From NCBI GenBank assembly GCA_016342385.1, contig JAEINM010000066.1, positions 1 to 13,264 of the forward strand: a DNA stretch of 13,264 nucleotides, given 5' to 3'. Shown here one piece after another: positions 1-6,199 of the stretch. Position 1 is the stretch's first letter. Every line of letters starts with the position of its first letter. A model generated the notes under the pieces. It made no database searches. It saw only the letters and a program-made list of their open reading frames with translations, and was not told where the DNA came from. A program made the translations under genes and the position numbers. The DNA comes from Spirochaetaceae bacterium. Its GTDB lineage: Bacteria; Spirochaetota; Spirochaetia; DSM-2461.

Positions 1-238
1 ACTCCTCAAATCGTCTCTTCCCACCGCAATTACAGAAGTCTGTTTTAATATGAATGGCATGAATTTTAAATTTGATATGATAAAGGGAGTTTGCTTTCTT
101 CTGGAGATGATAAAGAAGAGACATGGAATCCTTACCACCTGAAACAGCGACGAGAACTCTATCGCCATCTTCTATCATTTTGTATTTGATTATCGCCTGA
201 CTGATTTTTTTATCAATCTGCTTTTCAATATCTTTCAT
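1..238 (-). CDS. PP-loop ATPase, TtcA-like tRNA thiolation protein (partial, N-terminal 79 aa)
   Basis: This is the N-terminal end of a gene that runs off the left edge of the window. The reading begins MKDIEKQIDKKISQAIIKYK and continues through VLVAVSGGKDSMSLLYHL. The SGGKDS loop is the pyrophosphate-binding PP-loop of N-type ATP pyrophosphatases. An N-terminal helix followed by 'MIEDGDRVLVAVSGGKDS' is the pattern of the TtcA/TilS/CTU1 group, which adenylate a tRNA base before thiolation or lysidine formation. A CNCGGK stretch near residue 70 could contribute metal-binding cysteines. I chose the ATG at 236-238 because it gives the usual helix length before the PP-loop. The Shine-Dalgarno site is poor, and an in-frame TTG six codons upstream is possible. 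The gene lies 19 bp after the nitroreductase stop on the same strand, so co-transcription is likely. Whether it is TtcA itself or another family member cannot be decided from the fragment. Confidence 0.8.
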   Translation of the reverse strand, partial: MKDIEKQIDKKISQAIIKYKMIEDGDRVLVAVSGGKDSMSLLYHLQKKANSLYHIKFKIHAIHIKTDFCNCGGKRRFEE

Positions 239-257
239 TCTAGGCGATAATATCAAA

Positions 258-1109
258 TTATCTTTTAATATTCCAGCTGAGAATGTAGATCCAGTCCACC
301 TTCTCATATTTAGGATCAGAATAGGAAAATTTCCCTTTCAATCTCAGTTCTTCGGCAGCTTTAGTGAAATGACACAGAGCAATCCCCATATCCAATGACT
401 GAATATGAAATCCTTTTATCAGAGCATTATATGTTTTATTATAATCACAGTAGAAGTGAAACATATCATTATGCATGACAATTCGCCAGGGTTGTTTATT
501 CGATGCCGATGGACCATGTTGAACAGCATGAAATATCTCATTAAGGGGAGATTGAAGATCTTCGGGGTGAACAGGAGCTAATCCCTCTTCATCATTCTGT
601 TTAAACAGTATTTTGCTTAAAGGTTTTCTTCTACGGGACCTGGCCAACATCCGGGTTAGTTTTTCAACAAAAGCTCTTTTCTCATGGGGGTAACCCAGAG
701 GAGATATTGCTGGTATGACTTTCCCTTCGGGGAGAGACAAGAGACTGGCGATAAAACTGCGTCCGAAAGTTCCACCCACCCAGCATGTCCCAAGATCCAG
801 ATCTGTCAGCTCCAGAAGGACCTCTTCAAAACAATACCCGTAATCAATAATAGCTCGGTCTCCTCCATCAGCATATCCGCCAAAATAGAAACGGGCATTT
901 TTGATCATACCGTAAGAGGTCATCTTGCCAAGATCCTCTATGCTGCTTTTATCTATATCCATAAATGTCATGGAATATCGGTTTCCGAAAGGACCTTTTC
1001 TCTCTTTTTTAATGATTCTCTGAATTCTTTCAAAAAGCTCCCCTTCAGGAACAGTTGTTGAATATGTGCGGACAGAAATCCTTTTGTCCATGATCTCTAT
1101 AAAATTCAC
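258..1109 (-). CDS. nitroreductase family protein (TM1586-type, two-lobed)
   Basis: A 283-residue flavin-dependent nitroreductase-fold protein. Visible signatures are the N-terminal MDKRISVRTY (residues 7-16, the R-x-S-x-R-x-[FY] flavin-phosphate contact of the family), DLGTCWVGG (105-113), SASNKQPWR (201-209, the S-x-N-x-Q-P-W motif) and LDMGIALCHF (239-248). The flavin-binding pieces are split over two halves of one chain, as in the putative TM nitroreductase family, in which one polypeptide resembles a fused dimer. The substrate cannot be predicted. The start is GTG at 1107-1109, preceded by AAAGGTAG at a good distance; an ATG six codons in (1089-1091) is the alternative. The upstream region (1110-1188) is strongly AT-rich and probably holds its promoter, but no single -35/-10 pair stands out. 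The TtcA-like gene follows after 19 bp. Confidence 0.85.
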   Translation of the reverse strand: MNFIEIMDKRISVRTYSTTVPEGELFERIQRIIKKERKGPFGNRYSMTFMDIDKSSIEDLGKMTSYGMIKNARFYFGGYADGGDRAIIDYGYCFEEVLLELTDLDLGTCWVGGTFGRSFIASLLSLPEGKVIPAISPLGYPHEKRAFVEKLTRMLARSRRRKPLSKILFKQNDEEGLAPVHPEDLQSPLNEIFHAVQHGPSASNKQPWRIVMHNDMFHFYCDYNKTYNALIKGFHIQSLDMGIALCHFTKAAEELRLKGKFSYSDPKYEKVDWIYILSWNIKR

Positions 1110-1188
1110 TGATATCTACCTTTTATTTCAAATATCCCCAATATAAAATATATCCAAAAATATATAAAAAATATACGGGACGGAATAT

Positions 1189-1230
1189 AAAAAATGTACG
1201 GCACGGTCGCGACCGTCCCCTGCATTTTTT
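1189..1230. repeat. palindromic element E1 (GGTCGCGACC core), also terminator-like for the hemolysin III gene
   Basis: The central 14 bp ACGGTCGCGACCGT (1203-1216) form a perfect palindrome. The dyad extends imperfectly to AAAAAATG (1189-1196) paired with CATTTTTT (1223-1230), all centred on the same axis. On the minus strand it lies 10 bp past the hemolysin III stop and ends in a T-run, so it can act as an intrinsic terminator for that gene; the structure is symmetric. The right arm, CGACCGTCCCCTGCAT, is shared with one mismatch by element E3 at 7965-8002, and the GGTCGCGACC core is shared with E2 at 6570-6599. This makes it a dispersed repeat and not merely a local terminator. A partial second copy of the left arm (TACGGGACGG, 1174-1183) lies 23 bp upstream. 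Confidence 0.8.
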
Positions 1231-1240
1231 ATTCATTATT

Positions 1241-1915
1241 TTATAACATCGGAATATACATATAAATTCCTATATAAAAGAACAGACTCCCGGCCAATAC
1301 AAATAAATGCCAGATAGCATGGTAATAGGGCAACTTTTTCATGGAGTAAAAAGCTGTTCCCGTTGTGTATGTAAGGCCTCCTGCAATAATCCACTGAACA
1401 AAAGTCCAGGGAATAACCGCTATGACAGGTTTCCATATAAAAACAACCAGCCAACCCATGGCCAGATATAGAATCACATGAAAAAAATTAAATCTGCCCC
1501 AGAAAACCAGAGTGAACAGGATTCCCAGAAGAGCGATTGCCCAGACAACCGCAATAAAAGCAAAACTAAAAGGGCTTCCAACTGCAATGAGTATCGGTGT
1601 ATATGTTCCGGCAATCAGGAAGTAGATATTGGAATGATCGAGGATTCTTAGAATTCTTTTAAAATTCGATGGTTTGACAAGATGATAGAATCCCGAAGCG
1701 GAATAGAGCAGGACCATAGATAAAGCAAATACAACCAGTCCGGCCGTTTTTACCGGATCACCACTTTTAAGGCCTGCTTTAATCAGGAAAATCATACCGA
1801 CCAATGATAGAACAGCACCGGACAGATGGGTTATCGCATTAGCCATTTCCTCTTTTCTGTTATCATAGTTCTGCAGAGTAATGTGTTTCTCTAACCAGCT
1901 GTTAAAATTATTCAC
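1241..1915 (-). CDS. hemolysin III family membrane protein (PAQR superfamily)
   Basis: A 224-residue, seven-helix inner-membrane protein of the hemolysin III/YqfA group. The family's metal-site residues are in place: EEMANAITHLSG at the first helix (22-33), SASGFYH (72-78, Ser and His78), LDHSNIYFLIAGTYTP (92-107, Asp93) and YYHAIWHLF (197-205, His199 and His203). In PAQR relatives these residues form a zinc-dependent hydrolase-like site, but the bacterial physiological role is not firmly known and the haemolysin name is historical. The length matches the family. The start is GTG at 1913-1915 with AAAGGGG about 7-8 nt upstream, a good ribosome site. It is divergent from the Nudix gene across a 122-bp AT-rich spacer and probably monocistronic, ending at the palindrome 1189-1230. 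Confidence 0.9.
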   Translation of the reverse strand: MNNFNSWLEKHITLQNYDNRKEEMANAITHLSGAVLSLVGMIFLIKAGLKSGDPVKTAGLVVFALSMVLLYSASGFYHLVKPSNFKRILRILDHSNIYFLIAGTYTPILIAVGSPFSFAFIAVVWAIALLGILFTLVFWGRFNFFHVILYLAMGWLVVFIWKPVIAVIPWTFVQWIIAGGLTYTTGTAFYSMKKLPYYHAIWHLFVLAGSLFFYIGIYMYIPML

Positions 1916-1953
1916 AGGAACACCCCTTTGGCTATTAGACGACCAGCCTTTTC

Positions 1954-1982
1954 TTGTTCTTTTATCAGTAATAGAATATAAG
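1954..1982 (+). promoter_or_regulatory. candidate sigma-70 promoter of the Nudix gene
   Basis: TTGTTC (1954-1959), a 17-bp spacer and TATAAG (1977-1982) read toward the Nudix gene and would start transcription near 1989, giving a leader of about 49 nt. The -10 matches 5 of 6 consensus positions but the -35 only 3 of 6, and the region is AT-rich, so chance matches are easy. A candidate only. Confidence 0.35.
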
Positions 1983-2037
1983 ATATATAAAAGAGAAATA
2001 ATAAAGAACCCTTAAAAAAGAGAGGGATAATAAAATA

Positions 2038-2706
2038 ATGAATGAAATTCTACAAAAAAAAATAATGGACTGCATCCCCTCAGATCCCGGTGTTATGAAC
2101 AGTTCTACGTATCTCAAGTCAGCTGTACTGGCTTCTCTGTATATCAAAGAGGATCAGCCTCATCTCATCTTTCAAAAGCGCAGTTCTACAATAAAGCAGG
2201 GGGGAGAAATCTGTTTTCCCGGTGGTAGATTTGACCGGAGTAAAGACCGTAATATGATGGAAACTTCCGTAAGGGAAACCATAGAGGAGATGGGTGTCCC
2301 CAGAGAAGATATTCTGGTTTTTGGTCAGATTGATACTCTGGTTGCCACAATGGGTACTGTTATCAGCTGCTTTATCGGAGAATTAAAAATTGAGAACCTG
2401 TCTCAACTGACTATCAATAGAGATGAAGTTGAAAAGGTTTTTTCCATTCCCTTACGATGGTTTATAGAAAATCCTCCTGCCGAATACAATGTACATCTGG
2501 AGATAAAACCACATTACACTGATGAAGAGGGAAAAAAAGTCGTGCTTCTTCCCGTTGAAGAACTGGGACTTCCCGATCGATACAGAAAACCCTGGGGATT
2601 AAAAAAGCATAAAATATATGTGTACAAAAAAGAGGGTGAAACAATATGGGGGATAACAGCTCAAATTGTGAAACACATAAGCGAATTATTAAAAGATGTT
2701 CTTTAA
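2038..2706 (+). CDS. Nudix hydrolase, CoA pyrophosphatase-like
   Basis: A 222-residue Nudix hydrolase. RSSTIKQGGEICFPGG (48-63) resembles the NuCoA signature that precedes the Nudix box in CoA diphosphatases (NudL/YeaB, PCD1), with Lys in place of the usual Arg. The box ends in RETIEEMGV (79-87), giving the metal-binding REx2EExG core; the first Glu of the box is replaced, as is common in this subgroup. The expected reaction is hydrolysis of CoA or acyl-CoA to 3',5'-ADP and (acyl-)phosphopantetheine, or of a related nucleoside diphosphate compound. Start is ATG at 2038 with GAGGG about 11 nt upstream, slightly far. The gene converges on Sir2 and their stops overlap by 4 bp. Both neighbours handle nucleotide cofactors (CoA, NAD), but they are transcribed oppositely, so a shared role is speculation. 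Confidence 0.85.
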   Translation: MNEILQKKIMDCIPSDPGVMNSSTYLKSAVLASLYIKEDQPHLIFQKRSSTIKQGGEICFPGGRFDRSKDRNMMETSVRETIEEMGVPREDILVFGQIDTLVATMGTVISCFIGELKIENLSQLTINRDEVEKVFSIPLRWFIENPPAEYNVHLEIKPHYTDEEGKKVVLLPVEELGLPDRYRKPWGLKKHKIYVYKKEGETIWGITAQIVKHISELLKDVL

Positions 2707-3431
2707 ATCAATTCCCCGACTAGTCTACAGAATTCTTCCAGATTACGAATAATAAGATCCGCATAATGGTCATATGGCGTAGGCTGGTTATTAACAATGA
2801 CCAACTTCCCACCATGTCCCAAAGTGTTGTCGATAAAGGAAGCCGCCGGCTGAACCACTAGAGTCGATCCGAGAGAAATAATCAGATCTGCTTTTGAACT
2901 CTCCTCCAGAGCCCGGATGAATGGCTTTTCTGCAAGTTGTTCTCCATAAAAAGTGATGTCCGGTTTAATAATACCATTGCAATTAGCGCAGTGTGGTATT
3001 TCCCCGACCTTTACAAATGAGACAAGTTGAGCATAAGAAAATTCTTTTCCACAGGAACAGCAGTGACCGGTTTCAGCTGATCCGTGGACTTCAATTATTT
3101 TTTTTGAACCGGCTTTCTGATGAAGTCTATCAATATTCTGCGTAATGACTGCTTCTATAATACCCCGCTGCTCCAGCCTTGCCAGTTCAAGATGAACCAT
3201 TGAAGGCTCAATATTGTCGAGGTCAAAGACAAGCTCTCTGGCATATTTATAGAAAAAAGCCGGGTCGGAATGAAAAATATTGATATCAAAAATCTTTTCA
3301 GGCTCCATTATTTTACAGAGTCCATCCTCTCCGCGAAAATCCTTCAATCCGGAGAAAGTGGAAATACCGGCTCCTGTAAAGGCAATAACCCGGGAAGATT
3401 CTCTGATCAGTTTAATTAACTTTTCACCCAT
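2703..3431 (-). CDS. Sir2 family NAD-dependent protein deacylase
   Basis: A 242-residue sirtuin of normal bacterial length. FTGAGIS (18-24) and DFRG (31-34) form the NAD-binding loop; TQNIDRLH (97-104) and the catalytic His116 in VHGS follow; two zinc-binding CxxC pairs sit at C124/C127 and C148/C151; FYGE (161-164) and SLGSTLVVQPAASF (186-199) complete the Rossmann fold. It should remove acetyl or longer acyl groups from lysines, using NAD+ and releasing nicotinamide and O-acyl-ADP-ribose. Substrate class is not clear from sequence. Start is ATG at 3429-3431. There is no Shine-Dalgarno site; instead a promoter places transcription start at or next to the A of the ATG, so the mRNA is probably leaderless. 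The stop overlaps the Nudix stop (shared TTAA at 2703-2706). Confidence 0.93.
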   Translation of the reverse strand: MGEKLIKLIRESSRVIAFTGAGISTFSGLKDFRGEDGLCKIMEPEKIFDINIFHSDPAFFYKYARELVFDLDNIEPSMVHLELARLEQRGIIEAVITQNIDRLHQKAGSKKIIEVHGSAETGHCCSCGKEFSYAQLVSFVKVGEIPHCANCNGIIKPDITFYGEQLAEKPFIRALEESSKADLIISLGSTLVVQPAASFIDNTLGHGGKLVIVNNQPTPYDHYADLIIRNLEEFCRLVGELI

Positions 3432-3437
3432 AATAAT

Positions 3438-3466
3438 ATTCTACACGATGAGTCAGCTGAGATCAA
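3438..3466 (-). promoter_or_regulatory. sigma-70 promoter giving a leaderless sir2 mRNA
   Basis: On the minus strand: TTGATC (3466-3461), a spacer of exactly 17 bp, then TAGAAT (3443-3438). Six bases (ATTATT) separate the -10 from the ATG, which puts +1 on the A of the start codon (3431). This agrees with the absence of a ribosome site. Both hexamers are imperfect but their spacing is ideal. Confidence 0.6.
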
Positions 3467-3493
3467 AGGCAGAGTTCAAATCCATAAGATTCA

Positions 3494-3523
3494 TTGACGG
3501 CTCGATCATTTACGGCTTATAAC
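3494..3523 (+). promoter_or_regulatory. sigma-70 promoter of the receiver-HPt gene
   Basis: TTGACG (3494-3499, 5/6), an 18-bp spacer and TATAAC (3518-3523, 5/6) point toward the receiver-HPt gene. The predicted start is near 3530, which leaves only about 17 nt before the earliest in-frame start codon (TTG, 3547). It lies back to back with the sir2 promoter in the same intergenic region, without overlap. Confidence 0.55.
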
Positions 3524-3546
3524 TTTAGAATGAAGTCATAAAAATA

Positions 3547-4323
3547 TTGGAAAGGAGAGTTCGTATCCAAAAGGGGAAACAGGGTTCACAGTTAAAACTA
3601 CGAGTTCTTATCGTTGAAGACCATCCTGTAAATATGAAAATAATGCGTTTTATGCTCGAAAAAAAAGACTGTGAGATATATGAAGCAACCAATGGGGTTG
3701 AGGCTGTTGATCTGTTTCAAAAAGTACTGCCCCATTTAATCTTTATGGATATGCAAATGCCTGTCATGGATGGTCTGAAAGCTGCAGAAGAGATAAGAAG
3801 ACTTGATAATGAGCAAAAATCGGGAAAAAGAACAACTATAATAGCATTAACTGCCAGTGTCTCACAAGAAGAGAGAGCAGATAGTATTGATGCCGGTATA
3901 GATATTTTTCTGGCCAAGCCCCTTACTTATGAAAAATTATCTGAAATCATTAAGGGGACAAATCCTTTAGAGATGGGAATATCTCCAGAATACACTGTTT
4001 TTGATTACAAGGGTCTTATCGAACTGTTTTCCGGAAATAAAAATCTTGTGGATAAACTGATCGATGAATTTCTTATGGGCTCTATTACGACTTTGGCGAA
4101 ACTGGATATTTTCGTCACTCATAATGATTACGCTTCAATCGAGAACCTGGCGCATTCCTTAAAGGGACAATTGCTTAATATGAAAGCCGGTAAAGCCGCA
4201 AAGGAATTTTCCAAACTGGAAAAGAAAGCGGCTCAGAATAATAAAGAGATTGACTCCTGCTACAATTCCTGTCTTGATTCTATTAATGAATTAAGAGACG
4301 AGATTGAGAAGATCAACCGGTAA
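3547..4323 (+). CDS. orphan response-regulator receiver fused to an HPt domain
   Basis: A 258-residue two-component protein. The receiver domain (about 18-135) has the acidic pair E24/D25, phospho-acceptor D68 in MDMQMPVMDG, T102 in LTAS and K124 in LAKP. After a linker, a C-terminal HPt helical bundle (about 155-258) carries the phosphorylatable His203 in AHSLKG. There is no kinase or DNA-binding domain, so the protein is probably a phosphorelay intermediate for a hybrid histidine kinase encoded elsewhere; REC-HPt modules of this type are usually found as tails of such kinases. The start is uncertain. TTG 3547 is the only standard start between the upstream in-frame stop (3526-3528) and the domain, but a strong AAAGGAG (3551-3557) lies just inside it, seven bases before an ATC codon (3565). 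The 3' end overlaps the convergent pspF by 11 bp. Confidence 0.85.
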   Translation: MERRVRIQKGKQGSQLKLRVLIVEDHPVNMKIMRFMLEKKDCEIYEATNGVEAVDLFQKVLPHLIFMDMQMPVMDGLKAAEEIRRLDNEQKSGKRTTIIALTASVSQEERADSIDAGIDIFLAKPLTYEKLSEIIKGTNPLEMGISPEYTVFDYKGLIELFSGNKNLVDKLIDEFLMGSITTLAKLDIFVTHNDYASIENLAHSLKGQLLNMKAGKAAKEFSKLEKKAAQNNKEIDSCYNSCLDSINELRDEIEKINR

Positions 4324-5302
4324 TTTCATCGCTGTATTTACGATATAATCCCCGAAACTGATCGTAAGTTAACTGAAGCAGTTCGGCAGCGACTTTCTGC
4401 TTTCCCCCACTTTTTACAAGAGCCTTTTTTACAAAACCAAGTTCCATTTCCTTCATGGCATTTTTATATTCTTCCACCGGCAGATCCAGAGTGTGTAAAG
4501 TTTTTTTATTTAGCTTTTCGGCAAAGGGATTTTCAAAGGGATCCAGTTTTATCTCTTTTATCTCATTGTCATTACAGATATAGACGGCTCTTTCAACTAC
4601 ATTTTTCAGTTGTCTGACATTTCCGGGCCAGTCAAAAGTCACCATTTTATCTATAACGTCCTGAGAGAAGGAGATATCCTCCACTCTGCCGAGCTCCCGA
4701 TTCATCCTTGCGGCAAAATGAAAAGCCAGAAGCAGAATATCATCCTCTCTCACCCTTAAAGGGGGAACAAACAACACTTCAAAAGAGAGACGATCCAAAA
4801 GATCTTCTTTAAATTTACCCTGTTCACATAATGCCGGAAGGTCGTCATTGGTTGCCGCGACAATACGGACATTTACTTCATGTGTAAAAGAACTTCCCAC
4901 TCTTTCAAAAGTACCGTATTCTACTGCCCGGAGAATTTTTTCCTGAACTTCCATAGGGATTAATCCAATTTCATCGAGAAACAGTGTCCCGCCATCGGCT
5001 TCTTCAAACCGTCCTTTCCGCCTGCCTGAAGCTCCTGTGAAAGCACCGGCTTCGTGTCCGAAGAGTTCCGATTCAATCAGTCCGGGAGGGAGTGAGGCGC
5101 AATTCATGGTGACAAAGGGTTGTTCCCATCTGTCGGATAAAAAATGCAGCCTCGAAGCCGCCAGTTCCTTACCTGTCCCCCTCTCACCGATTATCAGCAT
5201 AGGCCGGTTAACTTTTGCCGCCCTACTCAGGTGCTGCTGAAAATCGAGAAATAGTTCTGACTCTCCTAAAGCTTCTTTTGCACTTGCGGAATATTCTTTC
5301 AT
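4313..5302 (-). CDS. pspF: PspF-like sigma-54-dependent activator of the psp operon
   Basis: A 329-residue bacterial enhancer-binding protein with no receiver or sensor domain, matching PspF in length and architecture. The AAA+ domain starts near residue 10: Walker A GERGTGKE (39-46), the sigma-54-contacting GAFTGA loop (86-91), Walker B GGTLFLDE (104-111), an arginine-finger candidate in LLDRLSF (R171) and WPGNVRQL (225-232). A Fis-type helix-turn-helix (about 299-321) ends the protein. Family members bind upstream enhancers, remodel sigma-54 polymerase with ATP, and in the characterised Psp system are held inactive by PspA. Divergent position from a near-consensus sigma-54 promoter and pspA makes the assignment strong. 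Start is ATG 5300-5302; no good ribosome site is seen (AAGGG lies about 16 nt upstream). A PspA-negative-control loop was not examined in detail. Confidence 0.92.
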   Translation of the reverse strand: MKEYSASAKEALGESELFLDFQQHLSRAAKVNRPMLIIGERGTGKELAASRLHFLSDRWEQPFVTMNCASLPPGLIESELFGHEAGAFTGASGRRKGRFEEADGGTLFLDEIGLIPMEVQEKILRAVEYGTFERVGSSFTHEVNVRIVAATNDDLPALCEQGKFKEDLLDRLSFEVLFVPPLRVREDDILLLAFHFAARMNRELGRVEDISFSQDVIDKMVTFDWPGNVRQLKNVVERAVYICNDNEIKEIKLDPFENPFAEKLNKKTLHTLDLPVEEYKNAMKEMELGFVKKALVKSGGKQKVAAELLQLTYDQFRGLYRKYSDEITG

Positions 5303-5319
5303 AAAAACAGGTTAATCCC

Positions 5320-5362
5320 TTTTGGTTTTTTTTACCACACCTTATGGGATATCTTACCAAAA
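5320..5362 (+). promoter_or_regulatory. candidate PspF enhancer (upstream activating sites)
   Basis: Between pspF and the sigma-54 promoter there are two direct copies of TTACCAMA (5332-5339 and 5354-5361), 22 bp apart, i.e. about two helical turns on the same face. An inverted partner TTTTGGT (5320-5326) matches ACCAAAA (5356-5362). The block lies about 65-105 bp upstream of the predicted start, where enhancers of this class are found. The sequence-specific preference of this PspF is unknown, so the sites are inferred from repetition and position. Confidence 0.4.
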
Positions 5363-5398
5363 CAAGTTCTAAAACCTTAAAATTCTATAACGGCAGAA

Positions 5399-5415
5399 TT
5401 GGCACGCCCTTTGCA
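5399..5415 (+). promoter_or_regulatory. sigma-54 (-24/-12) promoter of the psp operon
   Basis: TTGGCACG-CCCT-TTGCA matches the sigma-54 consensus TGGCACG-N4-TTGCW at all core positions, with GG at 5401-5402 and GC at 5413-5414 in the required spacing. Transcription would begin near 5425-5427, leaving a leader of about 78 nt before pspA1. With the divergent PspF-type activator this is the clearest regulatory signal in the window. Confidence 0.93.
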
Positions 5416-5459
5416 TATAAGTTTATGTAGACAAAATACAAGAATTACCATGGCTGGTC

Positions 5460-5473
5460 GGATGCAGGCATCC
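5460..5473 (+). promoter_or_regulatory. small hairpin in the psp operon leader
   Basis: GGATGCAGGCATCC is an inverted repeat (arms GGATGC/GCATCC) inside the 5' leader, ending 18 bp before the AAGGAGG of pspA1. As RNA it would form a 5-bp stem with a CAGG loop. It is too far from the ribosome site to block it directly and may stabilise the leader or be incidental. Confidence 0.35.
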
Positions 5474-5503
5474 TGCTCGCCTATGCAACCCAAGGAGGAA
5501 AAT

Positions 5504-6190
5504 ATGGGTATTTTTAGAAGAGGAAAAGACATCATTAATTCAAATATAAACGCAATGCTCGATAAAGCAGAAGATCCTGAAAAAATGATCAAACTAATGA
5601 TGCAGGAACTGGAAGACACTCTGGTTGATCTCAAATCATCCATTGCTGCTAAAATGGCAGCTAGGACCCAGAATCAGAAAGACATAGCTGTTCTGGAAGG
5701 AAGAGTGAAAAGATGGACAGAAAGGTCCGAGATGGCTGTAACAAAAGGTAGAGATGATCTGGCTAAAGAAGCTCTCATCGAAAAGAAAAAAGCAACTGAT
5801 GATCTGGATGCCGTAAAAAAAGACATAGATCACCTGACTCAGATTATCGATGAAACAAAAAACAATATCCTGGCTCTGGAAGAAAAACTTCAGACAGTTG
5901 TTCAGAAGCACAAGATTCTCATCCAGAGAGCCATTCACGCCAAAGAGAGAAAAGAAGTCAATACCTCAATCAGACATGCCACAGGAGCACAGGCTATGGT
6001 TCGCTTCAATGAGTTTGAAAATAAAATTGAACGAATGGAAGCGGAAGCAGATATGTCTGCTGTAGGAAACAGCGATCTGGAATCGGAATTCGTGAAAATG
6101 GAAACGGGGAAAAATGTTGATGCTGAACTGGAAGCTTTGAAAAAATCTATGAAAAAAACATCTGCCAAATCAGAAGCAGAAACAAAATAG
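5504..6190 (+). CDS. pspA: phage shock protein A, first copy
   Basis: A 228-residue PspA/IM30 (ESCRT-III-like) protein. It opens with the amphipathic membrane-binding helix MGIFRRGKDIINSNINAMLD, then AEDPEKMIKLMMQELEDTLV (residues about 22-41), and continues as almost uninterrupted heptad-rich coiled coil to about residue 190 (typical PspA helices 1-4), with a charged C-terminal tail. PspA coats and stabilises the inner membrane under stress and, in characterised systems, inhibits PspF. The start is ATG 5504, preceded by AAGGAGG with 6 nt spacing, and gives the family's canonical MGIF N-terminus. The frame is open upstream, including an in-frame ATG at 5450, but an 18-residue extension would bury the ribosome site in coding sequence. 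First gene after the sigma-54 promoter; pspC1 follows after 9 bp. Paralogue of the gene at 6650. Confidence 0.95.
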   Translation: MGIFRRGKDIINSNINAMLDKAEDPEKMIKLMMQELEDTLVDLKSSIAAKMAARTQNQKDIAVLEGRVKRWTERSEMAVTKGRDDLAKEALIEKKKATDDLDAVKKDIDHLTQIIDETKNNILALEEKLQTVVQKHKILIQRAIHAKERKEVNTSIRHATGAQAMVRFNEFENKIERMEAEADMSAVGNSDLESEFVKMETGKNVDAELEALKKSMKKTSAKSEAETK

Positions 6191-6199
6191 GGGGAAAGG

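Noticed and set aside
684..1061. 125-residue plus-strand open frame within the nitroreductase gene
   Set aside because: Lies wholly antisense to a gene with clear family motifs; no ribosome site and no recognisable domain.
1130..1190. AT-rich tract as a replication origin or IHF-type site
   Set aside because: No DnaA boxes or iterons are visible; an AT-rich promoter region for the nitroreductase gene explains it.
1965..2147. 60-residue minus-strand frame over the Nudix 5' end, with hydrophobic tail
   Set aside because: Composed of AT-rich promoter DNA and antisense Nudix sequence; no supporting signal for a small membrane protein.
5399..5503. Starting pspA1 at 5399 or at ATG 5450
   Set aside because: 5399 lies inside the sigma-54 promoter; 5450 would put the AAGGAGG of ATG 5504 inside coding sequence and displace the canonical MGIF start.
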